Of a DNA stretch of 64,000 bases, positions 61,380 through 64,000 are shown piece after piece (positions within the stretch are counted from its first letter, which is position 1; each line of letters starts with the position of its first letter). The stretch is from Pseudoflavonifractor gallinarum. Lineage in GTDB: Bacteria; Bacillota; Clostridia; Oscillospirales; Oscillospiraceae. Location: positions 108,165-172,164 of the forward strand of contig NZ_JADCKF010000008.1 in the NCBI RefSeq assembly GCF_014982855.1, in the 5' to 3' direction. A model generated the notes under the pieces. That model was not told the DNA's origin and made no database searches. It saw only the letters and a list, made by a program, of their open reading frames with translations. The translations under genes and the position numbers were made by a program.

Positions 61380-62867
61380 TTACTTGGGAGGATTAAAACT
61401 GACTGTAGCCTGAACGCCATTCTCCGTATTTTCGATCCGACAATTTGCTCGATGCTGCTCCAGGATGATCCGTACTAGATAGAGCCCCAGGCCACTGCCG
61501 CCCGTGCGCCGGTTGCGGGATTGTTCCTCCCGGTAAAAAGCCTCAAACAGATGCGGCAGAGCCTCAGTCCCAATATGGACGCCAGTATTTTCGATTGTCA
61601 GGGCAGGGGTATCTTGCTGAAGGCCAGACCAAATACGGATTTCTCCGCCCTCTGGAGAGTAAAGCGCCGCATTGGAGATCAGATTGCCAATGGCTTTTGC
61701 CAGCATTGAGGGTTCTCCTTTTACTGTCAGCCCAGGACACAGATCAACGGTTACCCTCAGATTTTTTTGTTGTATCAAATCTGTATCCAATTCCATCTGC
61801 CGTTTTGCTATTTCAGAAATGTCCACCAGTTCTTGAACAAACGCGCCGCCATGAGCCTCTACCCGTGAGATGGTCAGGATTTCTTGAATCAGATTTTCCA
61901 TCCGGGCGGTTACCTGAAGAGAACGGGCCAGGTATTTTTCTCGATCCTGATAGACATCCACTCCATCCAGCATACCGGACAACTGGCCTTTCAGAATGGT
62001 AACAGGAGTTTTTAGTTCATGGGATGCGGCAGAGAAAAAGGCCATGCGTTGGCGATCCATTTCCCGCTCCTGCTCCATTTCTCCCCGGAGCGCCTCATTG
62101 GATGCCTTTAGATCGCAGAGGGCACCGGATAACTTTTGTGCCATTTGGTTTAGGCTACGGCCCAAATTCCCAATCTCGTCCTGCCTGGTCTCCTCACAGG
62201 TCCATCCAAAATCTAAATCGGCCATTTTCCCAGCGATCCCGCTCAGCCGGACAATGGGGCGGGCGATATATCTGGAGTAGACCAGCGCACACAGCAGGGA
62301 GAAGATCAGTAAAAGTAGCAGCAGCCAAGGAGCCATTTGAATCAGCGCCTGTACCGCCAGATTTTCTGTCTTCAGCCGAGGTGTCACATAAAGCGTGTAG
62401 GAATCCGACTGGTTAAGAAAGCGCACATCAGCCGTAATGGTAGCCTGCTCAGACATGGTGACAGTTACAGAATCTTCTGTATCTAAGCGGTCGGTGGTAT
62501 AAGTAACCGTGGAACCGATGTCCGCTGCCGTAGTCATTTTGCCAGTGTCCTCACAGATCGATTGAAGTGCAAACTGGGAGCCGGTATTGACAATTTGCTC
62601 GTCGGGGCCCACCAGCATCGCATCTGCTCCAGAGTCCCTGAGAAAGGCATCCAGTACCGACCCACAATCCTCCAGTGTGGTGTCCGCCAGTTTTTCCACC
62701 AGCGCATTTACCTGTTTGGTCAAATCATCATTGATCACAGCGGTATAGGTACTGGGGGTTGCCCAGGCAATCAGCCCAAAAGTAATAGCTCCTGCCCCTA
62801 GCAGAATGAGGGCCGTTATCAGAAAAATACGGACTGTCAAACTTTCACGGATTTTCTTTCGCAGCAC
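61380..62867 (-). CDS. Sensor histidine kinase
   Basis: A 495-residue membrane kinase. N-terminal helix, an extracytoplasmic sensor region (about 35-175), second helix, a HAMP segment, then the phosphoacceptor His in SHELKTPVTILKGQ (near 283) and the ATPase with GLGLYLVRIILEQH. It overlaps the response regulator gene by 23 bp (GTG start at 62867). It probably detects the peptide or drug linked to the exporter. Confidence 0.92.
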   Translation of the reverse strand: MLRKKIRESLTVRIFLITALILLGAGAITFGLIAWATPSTYTAVINDDLTKQVNALVEKLADTTLEDCGSVLDAFLRDSGADAMLVGPDEQIVNTGSQFALQSICEDTGKMTTAADIGSTVTYTTDRLDTEDSVTVTMSEQATITADVRFLNQSDSYTLYVTPRLKTENLAVQALIQMAPWLLLLLLIFSLLCALVYSRYIARPIVRLSGIAGKMADLDFGWTCEETRQDEIGNLGRSLNQMAQKLSGALCDLKASNEALRGEMEQEREMDRQRMAFFSAASHELKTPVTILKGQLSGMLDGVDVYQDREKYLARSLQVTARMENLIQEILTISRVEAHGGAFVQELVDISEIAKRQMELDTDLIQQKNLRVTVDLCPGLTVKGEPSMLAKAIGNLISNAALYSPEGGEIRIWSGLQQDTPALTIENTGVHIGTEALPHLFEAFYREEQSRNRRTGGSGLGLYLVRIILEQHRANCRIENTENGVQATVSFNPPK

Positions 62868-63516
62868 GATACCCCACCCCTCTTACAGTTTCGATATAGT
62901 CAGTACCCATCTTGTGCCGTAGGTTTTTAATGTGACTATCCACCACACGCTCGTCCCCAAAGAAGTCGTAGCCCCACAACTTGGCCAGCAGAACTTCACG
63001 GGTGAACACCCTCCCCGGACTGGAAATCAACGCCTGGAGCAATTCAAATTCCCGGGTTGTTAAATCCAAAGATCGTCCTGCCAGAACAGCCTCCATTCCG
63101 TCTAAATCCAAAGTTAGATCACGGTAATGCAAGCATTTGTTATTTTCCATGCCTCCTGCGGTGCGACGAAGAATTGCACGGATTTTTTGCAGTAAGATAG
63201 GCATAGAAAATGGTTTTGTCACATAATCGTCAATTTCCATCTGGAATCCACGCAGCTGCTCTTGTTCACCGTCCAGCGCGGTGAGCATCAGAATCGGCAC
63301 ACTGGACTCCCGGCGTATCAATTCGCACACACCAAACCCGTCAATTTTAGGTAGCATCAGATCCAAAAGGATCATGTCAAATGCACCTTGTTGAAATTGG
63401 GCCAGCGCCTCCACACCATCTCCCGCAATCACTATTTCGTAACCGGCATCTCGAAGATATGCAGCCAAAAGTTCCTGAATATCCGGCTCATCTTCTATAA
63501 TCAAGATTTTTCTCAA
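62845..63516 (-). CDS. OmpR-family response regulator
   Basis: A 223-residue regulator with a receiver domain (Asp52 in ILLDLMLPK, Lys in the YVTKPF motif) and a winged-helix DNA-binding domain (from about 128). Starts with TTG behind AGAGGTG. It is first of the pair and would activate the ABC operon downstream. Confidence 0.93.
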   Translation of the reverse strand: MRKILIIEDEPDIQELLAAYLRDAGYEIVIAGDGVEALAQFQQGAFDMILLDLMLPKIDGFGVCELIRRESSVPILMLTALDGEQEQLRGFQMEIDDYVTKPFSMPILLQKIRAILRRTAGGMENNKCLHYRDLTLDLDGMEAVLAGRSLDLTTREFELLQALISSPGRVFTREVLLAKLWGYDFFGDERVVDSHIKNLRHKMGTDYIETVRGVGYRAAKENP

Positions 63517-63908
63517 ATCGAATCACCTCTTTGCTGAATATATCACGCAAATATGAATTTATCATGGAGAAAGCCAACTTTATTCCCTTGAAATTATCAT
63601 GTAAGCAAGGGGTAAACGGGAGGACAAGAAAACAGAGCAAGCACAGCAAGTGTGGCCTCACTTGCGAATTTTTGCTTTAGGGAACCCCTGCCCCTAAACA
63701 CAAAATTGTTTGTTGGGATAGTCCCAAACCCTTAGACATAAAGTTCGATTCCTACCTCAGTAAATCGCAAATGCCCCCATCATCCTGATCTGCCCGATAA
63801 CATCAGAGGATCTGGTCCTACTTGAACAGTAGATGGCGGATCTGCAGACAGCGCTTATCTCTTCGCTTTAGGAGGTCAGGTAGAATAAGTTTCGCAAAAA
63901 CAAAAAAA
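63517..63908. other. Non-coding region, possible transfer-origin remnant
   Basis: No convincing gene. There is an inverted repeat GCAAGTG (63646-63652) with CACTTGC (63659-63665) followed by GAATTTTTGC, then CCCCTGCCCCTAAAC. Such patterns resemble the oriT regions of clostridial mobilizable elements, but I cannot confirm it. Near 63880 the end of an insertion sequence begins. Confidence 0.35.
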
Positions 63909-63980
63909 GACATGGTTTGCAGATCTCTGGTAGAATGAAGTTGCGACACCACCATTCGAAAGGAGACAGCAAACCATGTC
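63909..63980 (+). promoter_or_regulatory. Inverted repeat over the transposase start
   Basis: GACATGGTTTGC (63909-63920) is the exact reverse complement of GCAAACCATGTC (63969-63980), which contains the start codon. In a transcript that enters from outside, it would cover the start and limit transposase translation. Confidence 0.7.
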
Positions 63981-64000
63981 CGAGAAGATTGTACAGCTAA
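63976..64000 (+). CDS. IS256-like transposase, first codons only
   Basis: Only eight residues (MSEKIVQL) lie in the window. The start ATG at 63976 follows AAAGGAGA. This N-terminus is typical of Firmicutes IS256-family (Mutator-type) transposases, but with so little visible, the family is tentative. Confidence 0.45.

Larger units (their letters stand above)
54252..64000. mobile_element. End of a Tn4451/ICE-type mobile element with ABC/two-component cargo
   Basis: From just after the tRNA-Leu terminator to the window edge, the sequence is visibly less GC-rich and carries mobile-element genes: a large serine recombinase, a TnpW-like protein, an HTH_16-like protein and a sigma-like factor in the order found at one end of clostridial conjugative/mobilizable elements. 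An ABC exporter and a two-component system follow as cargo, then the start of an insertion sequence. The exact left boundary (54199-54258) and the right end (outside the window) are not determined. Confidence 0.75.

Noticed and set aside
1..64000. CRISPR array or cas genes
   Set aside because: No regularly spaced short repeats and no cas-like protein were seen.

Overview
The window looks like chromosome of a GC-rich, spore-forming, anaerobic member of the Clostridia, close to the Oscillospiraceae (Flavonifractor, Lawsonibacter or Pseudoflavonifractor-like). This is inferred from Gram-positive style ribosome binding sites (AGGAGG), TTGACA/TATAAT promoters, a YpeB spore-germination protein, a YtvI-type sporulation permease, a bacterial ferredoxin, a xanthine dehydrogenase operon and a Clostridia-type mobile element. 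No rRNA gene is present, so the genus cannot be fixed from the sequence alone.

Layout. 1-5.9 kb: arginine biosynthesis on the minus strand, transcribed argG-argH-argC-argJ-argB, with a good promoter and ArgR-like boxes in front of argG. 5.9-9.2 kb: a zinc-ribbon membrane protein, a condensation-type acyltransferase and a divergent alpha/beta hydrolase. 9.2-12.4 kb: a brnQ - His/Cys-rich protein - amidohydrolase operon. 12.6-17.6 kb: ferredoxin, a ClpC-type ATPase, a lipoprotein and malQ. 17.6-20.6 kb: ACT protein, hom and lysC. 20.8-26.7 kb: a sporulation-type permease, a class A penicillin-binding protein, DUF1292, a candidate small RNA, a PAP2 phosphatase and a DUF4330 protein. 26.8-32 kb: a glycosyltransferase-CsaB fusion, a second glycosyltransferase, a phosphate permease and a HAD phosphatase. 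32-41.8 kb: a decayed flavoprotein gene, ypeB, rarA, nrdR, a von Willebrand A protein, bcp, nth and glyA, with two identical tRNA-Gln genes. 42-50.8 kb: a purine-use operon (guanine deaminase, purine permease, three-subunit xanthine dehydrogenase, adenine deaminase) behind two tandem purine-type riboswitch aptamers. 51-54.2 kb: Na/Pi cotransporter, trmB, tRNA-Pro and tRNA-Leu. 54.2-64 kb: one end of a Tn4451/ICE-type element (large serine recombinase, TnpW, HTH and sigma-like regulators) carrying an ABC exporter with a peptidase-fused permease and a two-component system, and at the window edge the start of an IS256-like insertion sequence.

How it works together. Guanine and adenine would be taken up, deaminated and passed to xanthine dehydrogenase, under control of the riboswitch leader; the first aptamer overlaps a long intrinsic terminator in a way that predicts ligand-dependent activation. 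Amino-acid genes form two regulated blocks (arginine; aspartate kinase/homoserine dehydrogenase).

The most unusual signal is a dispersed ~235-bp non-coding element, present as two full copies and one degenerate copy. It is made of consecutive hairpins whose stems are kept by compensatory base changes. Both full copies are flanked by an exact ~35-bp duplication of the local transcription-terminator hairpin, and the two terminators are unrelated in sequence. This points to a structured, hairpin-targeting mobile or regulatory element that I do not recognise.
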